From NCBI RefSeq assembly GCF_030819175.1, contig NZ_JAUTBJ010000002.1:3619001-3683000 (forward strand): a stretch of DNA of 64,000 bases, read 5' to 3'. Every line of letters begins with the position of its first letter. Within the stretch, counting starts at the first letter, position 1. Shown piece after piece: positions 24,382 through 32,638 of the stretch. A program made the translations under genes and the position numbers. The stretch is from Sphingomonas sp. SORGH_AS_0879. GTDB lineage: Bacteria > Pseudomonadota > Alphaproteobacteria > Sphingomonadales > Sphingomonadaceae. The notes beneath the pieces were generated by a model. The model did no database searches and had not been told where the DNA came from. It was given only the letters and a program-made list of their open reading frames with translations.

Positions 24382-25103
24382 AGATCCTCCATCAACGGGC
24401 CATAGAGGATCAGCGCCGCCTTGTCCGACACGCCCTCCGACAGTTGCGCCGCGAGGTCACCTACGGTCGAACGGGTCAGCCGCTGGTCGGGACAGCCGAC
24501 ATGCTCGGCCATCAGCGCGGGCGTCTGCGGCGACAGGCCGTGCGCGATCAAAGCCTCCGCCAGCGCGGGGAAGGTCCGCTTGGGCATGAACACCACGGTC
24601 GTCGCGCCCGCATCGGCCAGCGCGGCCATGTTGCGGTCGGCAGGCAGCGCGCCGGTGACGTCGTGGCCGGTCACGAACTGCACCCGCCGCGCCGCGTTAC
24701 GCCGGGTCAGCGGGATGCCCGCCGCCGCCGCCGCCGCACTCGCCGCGCTGACGCCGGGGACGATCTCATAGGCAATGCCCGCCGCCTCCAGCGCGACGAT
24801 CTCTTCCTCCAGCCGCCCGAAAATGCCGGGATCACCCGACTTCAACCGCACCACTTGGCTGCCGCCCAGCGCATGATCGACCAGCAGCCGGTCGATCTCC
24901 CCCTGTTTGGGCGAGGCACGCCCCGCCCGCTTGCCGACCGCGATCAACTCGGCATCGGCGCGACAATGGCTCAGCATCGGCCCGGCCGCCAGGTCGTCGA
25001 ACAGCACGACATCGGCCTCGGCCAGACAGCGCACGGCCTTCAGCGTCAGCAGTTCGGGATCGCCCGGCCCCGCGCCGACAAGGGAAACGAACCCCCTCAC
25101 CAC
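24378..25103 (-). CDS. cobA: Uroporphyrinogen-III C-methyltransferase
   Basis: CobA/SUMT (241 aa) adds two methyl groups from SAM to uroporphyrinogen III to make precorrin-2, the branch point into cobalamin and siroheme. Motifs are SLVGAGPGDPELLTLKA, ADVVLFDDL, VRLKSGDPGIFGR, YEIVPGVSAASAAAA and the late ALILYGPL. No siroheme dehydrogenase/ferrochelatase domain is fused, unlike CysG. The gene lies inside the minus-strand cob array and overlaps both neighbours. Confidence 0.96.
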   Translation of the reverse strand: MVRGFVSLVGAGPGDPELLTLKAVRCLAEADVVLFDDLAAGPMLSHCRADAELIAVGKRAGRASPKQGEIDRLLVDHALGGSQVVRLKSGDPGIFGRLEEEIVALEAAGIAYEIVPGVSAASAAAAAAGIPLTRRNAARRVQFVTGHDVTGALPADRNMAALADAGATTVVFMPKRTFPALAEALIAHGLSPQTPALMAEHVGCPDQRLTRSTVGDLAAQLSEGVSDKAALILYGPLMEDL

Positions 25104-26404
25104 CAGCGCGCCACCAGATGGAAGAAGGTGCCCGTCACTTGCGCCCGTCGCGATCCGGTTTCGGGCACCGCTTCACCCTGCGCATCGACGACATGGGCGA
25201 GCGGGGCATCGGGCTGTTCGAGGACGGTCGAGTAGTGAAACTCATGCCCGCCCAGCACCGCGCCCTCGGGCATCCCCGCCACCTCGCCGAGCAGGGTCGC
25301 GCGGCGATAGCCGAGGTGCATTTTCCGCCTGGCATAGCTGGTGACCAGCCCGAGCAGCCCGGCCATGCGGTGGCTGACGCCCTCCGCATCGACCAGCGCC
25401 TCGCCCAGCGCCATGTACCCGCCGCACTCGCCATGGATCGGTTTCGTCGCGGCATGCGCGATCAGCCCCGCACGGAACCGCTCCGCCGCCGCCAGCCGCC
25501 CGGCATGAAGTTCGGGATAGCCGCCGGGCAGCCAGACCAGATCGGCCGACGCATCCGGCGCTTGGTCGGCCAGCGGCGAGAAGGGCAGGATTTCCGCTCC
25601 CGCGCTCCGCCAGCCTTCGAGCATATGCGGATAGACGAAGGAAAAGGCCGCATCCTGCGCCAGCGCGATCCGATGTGCGGGCGGCGGCGGCAGGTTACCG
25701 GGTGCAGCGGCCACGGGCTTGCCATAGGCCGCCGCGCGCACCGCCGCCAGATCGACATGCGCCGCCAGGAACGTCGCATAGTCGCCGATCAGCCGGTCGA
25801 GTTCGGGGTGCTCCACCGCCTGCACCAGCCCCAGATGCCGTTCGGGCAGCACCAGATCGCCGCGCCGGGGCAGCGCGCCGAAGACCGGCAGGCCGATCTC
25901 CTCGAAGCCGAGTTTCGCCAGCCGCTCGTGACGCGGGCTCGCCACGCGGTTCAGGATCACCCCCGCCACCCGCAATTCGGGGTCGTAGCGCGCGAAACCG
26001 AGCGCGGTGGCCGCCGCCGATTGCGCCTGTCCCGATACGTCGATGACCAGCACCACGGGCCAGCCCATGCGTTTGGCCGTCTCCGCACTGCTGCCCATGC
26101 CGGTCGCACCGGGCCTGGCGACGCCGTCGAACAGCCCCATCGACCCTTCCGCCAGCATGAGGTCGGCATCCGCCCCCCGCTGCCCCAGCGTGTCGAACAT
26201 TGCGGCAGGCATCGCCCAGCCGTCGAGGTTGAACGACGACCGCCCGCAGGCCGCGCGGTGAAAGGCCGGGTCGATATAGTCGGGGCCGCTCTTGAACGGC
26301 TGCACCGCCACGCCCGCATCGCGAAACGCGCGGAGCAGGCCGAGCATCACCGTCGTCTTTCCGGTGCCCGAAGCGGGCGCGGCGATCATCAACCCTGAGG
26401 TCAT
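25097..26404 (-). CDS. cobB: Hydrogenobyrinic acid a,c-diamide synthase
   Basis: CobB (435 aa) amidates the a and c carboxylates of hydrogenobyrinic acid with glutamine and ATP before cobalt insertion. The N-terminal ATP-binding domain has [30 protein letters not shown] and EGSMGLFDG. The C-terminal glutamine amidotransferase domain has [11 protein letters not shown] with the cysteine nucleophile and LGGHEFHYS. It overlaps cobM by 4 bp and cobA by 7 bp. Confidence 0.95.
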   Translation of the reverse strand: MTSGLMIAAPASGTGKTTVMLGLLRAFRDAGVAVQPFKSGPDYIDPAFHRAACGRSSFNLDGWAMPAAMFDTLGQRGADADLMLAEGSMGLFDGVARPGATGMGSSAETAKRMGWPVVLVIDVSGQAQSAAATALGFARYDPELRVAGVILNRVASPRHERLAKLGFEEIGLPVFGALPRRGDLVLPERHLGLVQAVEHPELDRLIGDYATFLAAHVDLAAVRAAAYGKPVAAAPGNLPPPPAHRIALAQDAAFSFVYPHMLEGWRSAGAEILPFSPLADQAPDASADLVWLPGGYPELHAGRLAAAERFRAGLIAHAATKPIHGECGGYMALGEALVDAEGVSHRMAGLLGLVTSYARRKMHLGYRRATLLGEVAGMPEGAVLGGHEFHYSTVLEQPDAPLAHVVDAQGEAVPETGSRRAQVTGTFFHLVARWW

Positions 26405-27165
26405 TCGACGCTGTTCCCCGGACGATAGCGACGGTCATAGCCCTCGGCATATAAACGGCTCTCGGCGAAATCGCTCTGGGAGAGGACGCGGCCGACCAGG
26501 ATCAGCGCGGTCCGCTCCGGCCCGTCGGCGGCGGCCTGCTCGATGGTGGCCAGCGTCGCCCGGACGATCCGCTGCTCGGGCCAACTCGCGCGCCAGACGA
26601 TCGCGACCGGGCAGTCCGCGCCATAATGCGGGGTCAGGTCGGCGACCACCTTGGCCAGATTGTGGATCGACAAATGGATGGCCAGCGTCGCGCCGGTCGT
26701 GGCAAAGGCGGATAGCGACTCCCCCTCCGGCATGGCGCTGGCGCGGCCGGGGGTGCGGGTCAGCACCACCGACTGGGCGATGCCGGGCAGGGTCAACTCG
26801 CTTTCCAGCACCGCCGCCGCCGCCGCGAAGGCGGGCACGCCCGGCGTCACCGAAACTGGAATGCCGAGTTCGCGCAACCGCCGCACCTGCTCGCCCATCG
26901 CCGACCAGACCGACAGGTCGCCCGAATGGAGCCGGGCGACGTCCTGGCCCTTGGCATGTGCTTCCGCGATCTCGGCCATGATCTCGTCGAGCGTCATGGG
27001 CGCGGTGTTCACGATTTTCGCGCCCGGCGGGCAATGCGCCAGCACCGCTTCCGGCACCAGCGACCCGGCATAGAGGCACACCGGGCAAGCGGCGATCAGG
27101 TCGCGGCCCCGCAAGGTCAGCAGATCGGGAGCACCGGGTCCGGCACCGATGAAATGAACGGTCAT
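26401..27165 (-). CDS. cobM: Precorrin-4 C11-methyltransferase
   Basis: CobM (254 aa) methylates C-11 of precorrin-4. The tetrapyrrole methylase signatures are [47 protein letters not shown] and [13 protein letters not shown], and the family-typical ending includes YDRRYRPG. Start ATG 27165 overlaps the cobE stop by 4 bp and the stop overlaps cobB by 4 bp, consistent with one tightly coupled transcript. Confidence 0.96.
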   Translation of the reverse strand: MTVHFIGAGPGAPDLLTLRGRDLIAACPVCLYAGSLVPEAVLAHCPPGAKIVNTAPMTLDEIMAEIAEAHAKGQDVARLHSGDLSVWSAMGEQVRRLRELGIPVSVTPGVPAFAAAAAVLESELTLPGIAQSVVLTRTPGRASAMPEGESLSAFATTGATLAIHLSIHNLAKVVADLTPHYGADCPVAIVWRASWPEQRIVRATLATIEQAAADGPERTALILVGRVLSQSDFAESRLYAEGYDRRYRPGNSVE

Positions 27166-27530
27166 AATCTAAGTCCCTGAGCAATGGCGCAGGTCGCCAT
27201 GCGGTCGGAGGAAATGACGCGAGTCACGGTGATCCGCGCGCCCGGCCCGGCGGCGGCGAGCGCGACGGCTTCGGCGACGCTGCCGACGCCGCGATGGGTC
27301 AGGCTAAGGTCGGATTGGGTGGGTGTGTCGATACCGCTCAACTGGTCAGCGGTTATGGCGGTGACGGACAACCCCTCCCCTTCGGCGAAACCGGCGATCA
27401 GCGCGGCGCGGTCCTCCGGCACGGCGAGGCCATCGGGCCGAACGCCCGTCGCCGCCAGCGCGCTGCGGAACGACGCCACCGTTGCATCCGCCCGGCATCC
27501 GAACCCGGCGATCACCATGCGACCCGCCAT
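27162..27530 (-). CDS. cobE: Cobalamin biosynthesis protein CobE (CbiG C-terminal-like)
   Basis: A 122-aa protein with the CobE/CbiG-C fold pattern: [20 protein letters not shown] near the start, AVPEDRAAL, and the C-terminal [19 protein letters not shown]. CobE is required in aerobic cobalamin synthesis; its exact biochemical role is less well defined than that of its neighbours. The start is ambiguous between ATG 27530 and ATG 27518. Both overlap the end of cobL. Confidence 0.87.
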   Translation of the reverse strand: MAGRMVIAGFGCRADATVASFRSALAATGVRPDGLAVPEDRAALIAGFAEGEGLSVTAITADQLSGIDTPTQSDLSLTHRGVGSVAEAVALAAAGPGARITVTRVISSDRMATCAIAQGLRL

Positions 27531-28711
27531 TGCACGATGGGATAGCTCGCCTTCCACCCGCGCTTGGTGCCCAGCGGCCGAGCCCGCGCCAGTTCGATGC
27601 GCAGCAACTCGCCGCCGAAACGCGAATGGCACTGGGTCAGCAGCGCCTCGGTCTCCAGCGTCACGCCGTGCGCGACCAAGCGGCAATGCGGCAGGGTGCG
27701 CAGCGCGTCCACCAGTTGCGGCGACAGACCGCCGCCGACGAACACCGCATCCGGGTGCGGGCGGTCGGCAAGGCTCATGACCGCATCCCCCTCGATCAGG
27801 TCCAGCCGCTCCACGCCCAGCCGCGCGGCATTGGCGGCGGCGCGGGCCAGGCGGTCGGGGTCACGCTCGAAGCCGACCGCGCGGGTGGTGGGGTCGCTCA
27901 GCAGCCATTCGATGGCAACCGATCCCGATCCCGTGCCGATGTCCCATAGCAACTCGCCCGGACGCGGGGCCAGCGCCGACAGCGCCAGTGCGCGGACGGG
28001 GCGCTTGGTGATCTGTCCGTCATGATCGAACCAGTTGTCGTCCAGACCGCTCGCACGGGGAAGGACGCGGCCCTCTCCGGCGGGCTCGATCGCAACGGCC
28101 ACGGGATGCGCGATGTCGGTCCAGTCGAGCGCGCGCGCCGTCACCCGCCGCACTCGCTCACGCGGGCCGCCCAGCGCCTCCAGCACGGTCAATGCGCTGT
28201 CGCCGAACCCGTGCTCGGCCAGCCACGCCGCCAGCCCCGTGACCGAGGCCCCGTCGCGCATCAGCGCCAGCACCCGCTGTCCCGGTGCCAGATGCTGGCG
28301 CAGCGTCTCGACCGGGCGGGCGTGGAGTCCAACGCTTCGGATCGTCTCGACCGGCCAGCCGAGCCGGGCCGCCGCCAGCGACAAAGTGGACGCCGCCGGA
28401 TAGGCGACCCATTCGCCCGGCTCCAGATGACGGGTCACGACCGACCCCGCCCCGAACCAGAAGGGATCGCCCGAAGCGAGCATCACCACCCGCTCCCCCC
28501 GCCGTTCGAGAAGCATCGGCACGCCATCGGCAAAGGGCACCGGCCAGACGATCCGCTCCGCACGGCCTTGCCGGGGCAGCAGCGACAGGTGACGGGGTGC
28601 CCCCATCACGCTATCGGCCGTCTCGATCGCGGCACGGGCGGGGGCGGTCAGGCCATCCCAGCCATCCTCGCCGATGCCGATAATCGTCAGCCAGGGTTCG
28701 GAGTCAGCCAT
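27512..28711 (-). CDS. cobL: Precorrin-6Y C5,15-methyltransferase (decarboxylating)
   Basis: CobL (399 aa) is a two-domain enzyme. The N-terminal CbiE-like methylase (LTIIGIGEDGWDGLT, VMLASGDPFWFGAG) methylates one meso carbon. The C-terminal CbiT-like Rossmann domain (ELLWDIGTGSGSVAIEW, VFVGGGLS) methylates the other and decarboxylates. The ATG at 28711 lies in the same CATG tetranucleotide as the cobK ATG on the opposite strand, so the genes diverge with no intergenic DNA. Confidence 0.95.
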   Translation of the reverse strand: MADSEPWLTIIGIGEDGWDGLTAPARAAIETADSVMGAPRHLSLLPRQGRAERIVWPVPFADGVPMLLERRGERVVMLASGDPFWFGAGSVVTRHLEPGEWVAYPAASTLSLAAARLGWPVETIRSVGLHARPVETLRQHLAPGQRVLALMRDGASVTGLAAWLAEHGFGDSALTVLEALGGPRERVRRVTARALDWTDIAHPVAVAIEPAGEGRVLPRASGLDDNWFDHDGQITKRPVRALALSALAPRPGELLWDIGTGSGSVAIEWLLSDPTTRAVGFERDPDRLARAAANAARLGVERLDLIEGDAVMSLADRPHPDAVFVGGGLSPQLVDALRTLPHCRLVAHGVTLETEALLTQCHSRFGGELLRIELARARPLGTKRGWKASYPIVQWRVAW

Positions 28712-29453
28712 GCGCCATATCCTTCTGCTCGGCGGCACGACCGAGGCCAGCGCCCTGGCCACCGCGCTGGCGACGCGCGGCGAGCGGGCGGTGCTGAGCT
28801 ATGCGGGCCGCACCGAGGCTCCGCGCGCGCAGGCGATCCCGACGCGCGTCGGCGGGTTCGGCGGCGTCGAGGGGCTGGCGGAGTACCTGACCCGCGAAGG
28901 CGTGACCCATCTGGTCGACGCGACCCATCCCTTCGCCGCGCGGATCAGCGCCAATGCCATCGCGGCGGCGGAGCGGGCGAGCGTAAAGCTGCTCGCCCTG
29001 ACCCGTCCCGAATGGGTGGATGGGCCCGGCGATCGCTGGACCCGTGTGGCGGATACGGCGAAAGCGGTGGCCGCGCTCGGCACCGACCCCGCGCGCATCT
29101 TCCTGGCGCTCGGTCGCCAGACCATCGCCGATTTCGTTCATGCTGCGCAGCATTTCTATCTGTTGCGCTTCGTCGATGCCGCCGAGCCGACCTTGCCGAA
29201 CCATCATCTGGTGGTGGATCGCGGTCCCTTCACGCTGGCGGGCGAACTGGCACTGCTGCGGGAACACCGGATTCAGACGATCGTCGCCAAGAATGCGGGC
29301 GGCTCGGGCGCGCGGGCCAAGCTGGATGCGGCGCGCGAACTCGGGCTGCCGGTGGTGATGATCGACCGGCCCTTCATTCCCGACCGGCCACAGCTGGGCA
29401 GCGTCGCGCAGGTGCTGGACTGGCTGGATCACGGCGTCGTCCGGGGGGTGTAG
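28710..29453 (+). CDS. cobK: Precorrin-6A reductase
   Basis: CobK (247 aa) reduces precorrin-6A with NADPH. Motifs are HILLLGGTTEASALA at the N-terminus, HLVDATHPFAARISANA, LALGRQTIADF and IVAKNAGGSGARAKLDAARELGLPV. It is encoded opposite to the rest of the cob array, between cobJ and cobL. Its ATG (28710-28712) overlaps the cobL start on the other strand, and its 3' end overlaps cobJ by 25 bp. Its promoter must therefore lie inside cobL. Confidence 0.95.
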   Translation: MRHILLLGGTTEASALATALATRGERAVLSYAGRTEAPRAQAIPTRVGGFGGVEGLAEYLTREGVTHLVDATHPFAARISANAIAAAERASVKLLALTRPEWVDGPGDRWTRVADTAKAVAALGTDPARIFLALGRQTIADFVHAAQHFYLLRFVDAAEPTLPNHHLVVDRGPFTLAGELALLREHRIQTIVAKNAGGSGARAKLDAARELGLPVVMIDRPFIPDRPQLGSVAQVLDWLDHGVVRGV

Positions 29454-30178
29454 AGGATCGGCCGCCCTGCGTGCGGGATCGTCCGCGTGCGGCCGGACCC
29501 GATGATGACGACGGTGCGCATATCGGCCATCTCGCCGCGCGCCTCCGTCAGCGGCACGATGCGCAGCGACTCCTCGGGCGTCGAGACGGCGCGGGCGAAC
29601 AGCACCGGGCGGTCATCGCCGCACACCTCCCGCAACAGCGCGAAAGCGGCGTCCAGCGCATCGGGCCGCGCCTTGGACCGGGGGTTGTAGAGCGCGATGG
29701 CGAAGTCCGCCTCCGCCGCCAGCTTCAACCGCCGCTCGATCAGCGCCTGTGGCTTCAGGTTGTCCGACAGGTTGATCGCGCAGAAATCATGCCCCAGCGG
29801 CGCGCCCGCCCGCGCGCTCGCCGCCAGCATCGCGGTGATGCCCGGCAGGACCCGGATGTCGAGATCATGCCAGCGCGCAGGGTCTTCCTCCACCCGCTCG
29901 AAGATCGCCGCCGCCATCGCGAACACCCCCGGATCGCCCGAGGAAACGACGACCACACGGCCCCCCGCCTCCGCCATCTCCAGCGCGTGAAGCGCCCGGT
30001 CGCGCTCGACCCGGTTGTCGCTGGCATGGCGGGTCAGGCCCGGCCGCTCGGGCACCCGCGCGACATAGGGGATATAGCCGACCACGTCCGTGGCCTCGGC
30101 CAGCGCCGCCGACACCTCGGGCGTCACCATCGCCTCCGCCCCCGGCCCCAGCCCCGCGACGATCAGCCAGCCGCTCAT
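29429..30178 (-). CDS. cobJ: Precorrin-3B C17-methyltransferase
   Basis: CobJ (249 aa) catalyses ring contraction together with C-17 methylation of precorrin-3B. Motifs include LIVAGLGPGAEAMVTPE, VVGYIPYVARV, VVVVSSGDPGVFAMAA, RVLPGITAMLAASARAGAP and DFCAINLSDNLKP. It follows cobI with a 4-bp overlap. On the transcript it is followed by the antisense strand of cobK and then by cobL. Confidence 0.96.
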   Translation of the reverse strand: MSGWLIVAGLGPGAEAMVTPEVSAALAEATDVVGYIPYVARVPERPGLTRHASDNRVERDRALHALEMAEAGGRVVVVSSGDPGVFAMAAAIFERVEEDPARWHDLDIRVLPGITAMLAASARAGAPLGHDFCAINLSDNLKPQALIERRLKLAAEADFAIALYNPRSKARPDALDAAFALLREVCGDDRPVLFARAVSTPEESLRIVPLTEARGEMADMRTVVIIGSGRTRTIPHAGRPILYTPRTTP

Positions 30179-30900
30179 GGCCGCCGCCCCTGGCCATGGA
30201 TCAGCGCGATCGAGAAATAGGGGGCGGGGGCATCCTCCACCTCAACCAGAGGGCGCACCCGCTCCCCGGCCTGGGCGGCATGTTCGACCAGCCACGCTTG
30301 ATCGGTCCGCCCCGCCGCCGCGATGGCGCGGCGCAGCTTGGGGAGGTGGCGGCCGATCTTCATCACCACCAGCGCATCGGTCTCGGCGATACGCCGCGTC
30401 AGTTCTTCCTCAGGCAGCGTCGCCATCGCGACGGTCAGCACATCGTCGCCCCAGGTGATCGGCGCGCCGCTGGCCGTCCAGGCCCCCGACATGCCGGTGA
30501 TGCCCGGCACCACCGCGACGGGGGCATGATCCTTCAACCGGCTGTGCAGGTGCATGAACGAGCCGTAGAAGAACGGGTCGCCCTCGCACAGCACGACCAC
30601 ATCCTCCCCGCCCCGCACCAGCGACAGGATATGCGCGGTGCATGTCGCATAGAAGGCCGACAGGCATTCATTATAGCGCGGGTCGGTGAAGGCGATCTCG
30701 GTCGTGACCGGATAGTCCATCGGATATTCGACCACATCGGGGCGCAACATGCCCTCGACGATGGTGCGCGCATGGCCCCGCCGCCCGCTTTTACGGAAAT
30801 AGGCGACGTGGCGAGCGCCTCGAACCAGTCGGTCGGCGCGGACGCTCATCAGGTCCGCCGCGCCCGGCCCCAGGCCGACACCATGAACGGTCCCCGTCAT
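30175..30900 (-). CDS. cobI: Precorrin-2 C20-methyltransferase
   Basis: CobI (241 aa) converts precorrin-2 to precorrin-3A. The start MTGTVHGVGLGPGAADLMSV and the motifs VAYFRKSGRRGHA, VVLCEGDPFFYGSF, AVVPGITGMSGAW and VVMKIGRHLPKLRRA match the family. The ATG at 30900 overlaps the cobH stop by 4 bp. Longer in-frame sequence upstream lies antisense to the reading frame of cobH and is not expected to be translated. Confidence 0.96.
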   Translation of the reverse strand: MTGTVHGVGLGPGAADLMSVRADRLVRGARHVAYFRKSGRRGHARTIVEGMLRPDVVEYPMDYPVTTEIAFTDPRYNECLSAFYATCTAHILSLVRGGEDVVVLCEGDPFFYGSFMHLHSRLKDHAPVAVVPGITGMSGAWTASGAPITWGDDVLTVAMATLPEEELTRRIAETDALVVMKIGRHLPKLRRAIAAAGRTDQAWLVEHAAQAGERVRPLVEVEDAPAPYFSIALIHGQGRRP

Positions 30901-31526
30901 TCGGCGCGGCTCGCCAGCGCGTTGATCGCGGCCACCGTGATCGCGCTGCCGCCCGGACGCCCCTTCACGATGGCGCAGGGGACGGGCTGGGCTTCCCATA
31001 GCGCATCCTTCGATTCCATCGCGCCGACGAAACCGACCGGACAGCCGATGATCGCCGCCGGGCGCGGGCAGTCGGGGTCTTCCAGCATGGTCAGCATATG
31101 GAAGAGCGCGGTCGGCGCATTGCCGATCGCCACCAAGGCCCCCGCCAGATGCGGCCGCCACAGTTCCAGCGCGGCGGCGGAGCGGGTCGTGCCCATCCGC
31201 TTGGCCAGTTCTGGAACCGAGGGATCGCGCAGCGTACAGATCACCGGATTGTCGGCGGGAAGGCGCGCGCGCGTGACGCCTTCACTGACCATATGCGCAT
31301 CGCACACGATCGCGGCTCCGTTCGCCAGCGCCTGCCGACCCGCCACCGCGAACCCCGCTGAGAAGTGGATCGACGGCGCGAGTTCGACCAGCCCGGCGGC
31401 ATGGATCATGCGCACCGCGACCGGTTCCTCCTCCGCGTCGAAGCGGGCCAGCTCCGCCTCCGCGCGGATGATGGCGAAGGACTGGCGATAGATCGCCGCG
31501 CCATCGGTTTCGTAAGTGTACGGCAT
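30897..31526 (-). CDS. cobH: Precorrin-8X methylmutase
   Basis: CobH (209 aa) moves the C-11 methyl group to C-12, giving hydrogenobyrinic acid. Diagnostic segments are IYRQSFAIIRAEA near the N-terminus, VRMIHAAGLVELA with the catalytic histidine, IVCDAHMVSEGVTR, AIGNAPTALFHMLTM and IIGCPVGFVGAMESK. The start codon shares one base with the cobG stop (TGATG) and the stop overlaps cobI by 4 bp. Confidence 0.97.
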   Translation of the reverse strand: MPYTYETDGAAIYRQSFAIIRAEAELARFDAEEEPVAVRMIHAAGLVELAPSIHFSAGFAVAGRQALANGAAIVCDAHMVSEGVTRARLPADNPVICTLRDPSVPELAKRMGTTRSAAALELWRPHLAGALVAIGNAPTALFHMLTMLEDPDCPRPAAIIGCPVGFVGAMESKDALWEAQPVPCAIVKGRPGGSAITVAAINALASRAE

Positions 31527-32638
31527 CAACAGGCTCCGAGAAGCGCGACCGCCCGCTCGGGCGTCAATCCGGTGTGAAGGGGCGCGGCCCCGGCACGGGC
31601 GTGTCTGGCCAGATCGAAAGCCCCCTCCCGCCCGGTCAGCACCCAGTCCGCCGCCCGTGCCCGCGCGCAGCCCTTCGCGCAACCCGATATGTGCAGTTGG
31701 CCGTCGATCAGGGGCGCGAGCCGGGCGGCCAGTTCGCGCGTTTCGACGCTGGCCTGCGGACAGGCGGGCGCGCCGACACAGGCGTCGACATGGAGGATGG
31801 GGGTGTCTTCGAGCACCATCCCGGCGGCCGGTATCGGAGCGACACCCTCGGCCAGCAGCATCCGCCACGGGGTCAGGCGGATAGGGGCGCGTCGGTCCAC
31901 CAACGCCTGAGCGTCGAGGCGACCAAAGGGCAGACCATAGACCGCCCCCATAGGATGCGCGCCGGGGCGCATCGGCGGCGCGGGCATGGCGGGCATGGCA
32001 TCGCCGCTCGCCCAATCGGGCAGATCGGCCTTGTGCCGCGCCATCCGCCGGGCGTCGCGCCCATCGCTATCGACGAACCACTGCGCCAGCCGGATCAGCG
32101 CATCGACCGCGGTTGCGCGCGAGATGGCGACACCGGCACTCCGCCCATCGGCGCGCACCAGCAACGTGCCGGTCGCGGCCCGCTCGATCCGAAAATCACC
32201 CGGCGCATCGAACAGCATCGGGGCCTGTCCCGCATCGACCACGAAGCCGACCTTGCCCGGCAGGTCGGGCAATTCGCTCAGCCGCGCGCGCAGTTCGGTC
32301 GCGATGGCGTGGCTATCCTCCCCCTCGCGCCAGTCGGGGTTGATGAGGATCACCCCGCGCCCTTCCCGCATCGGATCGGGATCGACCAGCCCCAGCGCCT
32401 GTAATTCGGTGAGCAGCGCGGGCCAGCCTTCCTCGCTGACACCCCGGATTTGCAGGTTCGCGCGTGACGTCAGGTCGATCTGGCCATTGCCATGACGGAT
32501 CGCCGCCCGACCCAGCCCCTCGACTTGGGGGGCTGTCAGCCGCCCCAGCGGCGGCCGGACGCGCACGAGCAGCCCGTCGCCCGCCATCATCGGCCGCCAC
32601 GCATCGGGGCACCAGTCCTTGACGACGAACCCGCTCAT
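31526..32638 (-). CDS. cobG: Precorrin-3B synthase (oxygen-dependent)
   Basis: CobG (370 aa) hydroxylates C-20 and forms the lactone of precorrin-3B using O2, which marks this as the aerobic pathway. It is related to sulfite/nitrite reductases. The N-terminal half-domain has LLVRVRPPLGRLT, and the region expected to bind the Fe-S cluster contains CVGAPACPQASVETR and HISGCAKGCARARAAD. The ATG at 32638 (MSGFVVKDWCP) overlaps the cobN stop by 4 bp. Confidence 0.94.
   Translation of the reverse strand: MSGFVVKDWCPDAWRPMMAGDGLLVRVRPPLGRLTAPQVEGLGRAAIRHGNGQIDLTSRANLQIRGVSEEGWPALLTELQALGLVDPDPMREGRGVILINPDWREGEDSHAIATELRARLSELPDLPGKVGFVVDAGQAPMLFDAPGDFRIERAATGTLLVRADGRSAGVAISRATAVDALIRLAQWFVDSDGRDARRMARHKADLPDWASGDAMPAMPAPPMRPGAHPMGAVYGLPFGRLDAQALVDRRAPIRLTPWRMLLAEGVAPIPAAGMVLEDTPILHVDACVGAPACPQASVETRELAARLAPLIDGQLHISGCAKGCARARAADWVLTGREGAFDLARHARAGAAPLHTGLTPERAVALLGAC

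Noticed and set aside
28022..30220. Plus-strand open frame of about 730 codons spanning cobL, cobK and cobJ
   Set aside because: It runs antisense to cobL and cobJ and out of frame with cobK; its composition is that of a shadow frame.
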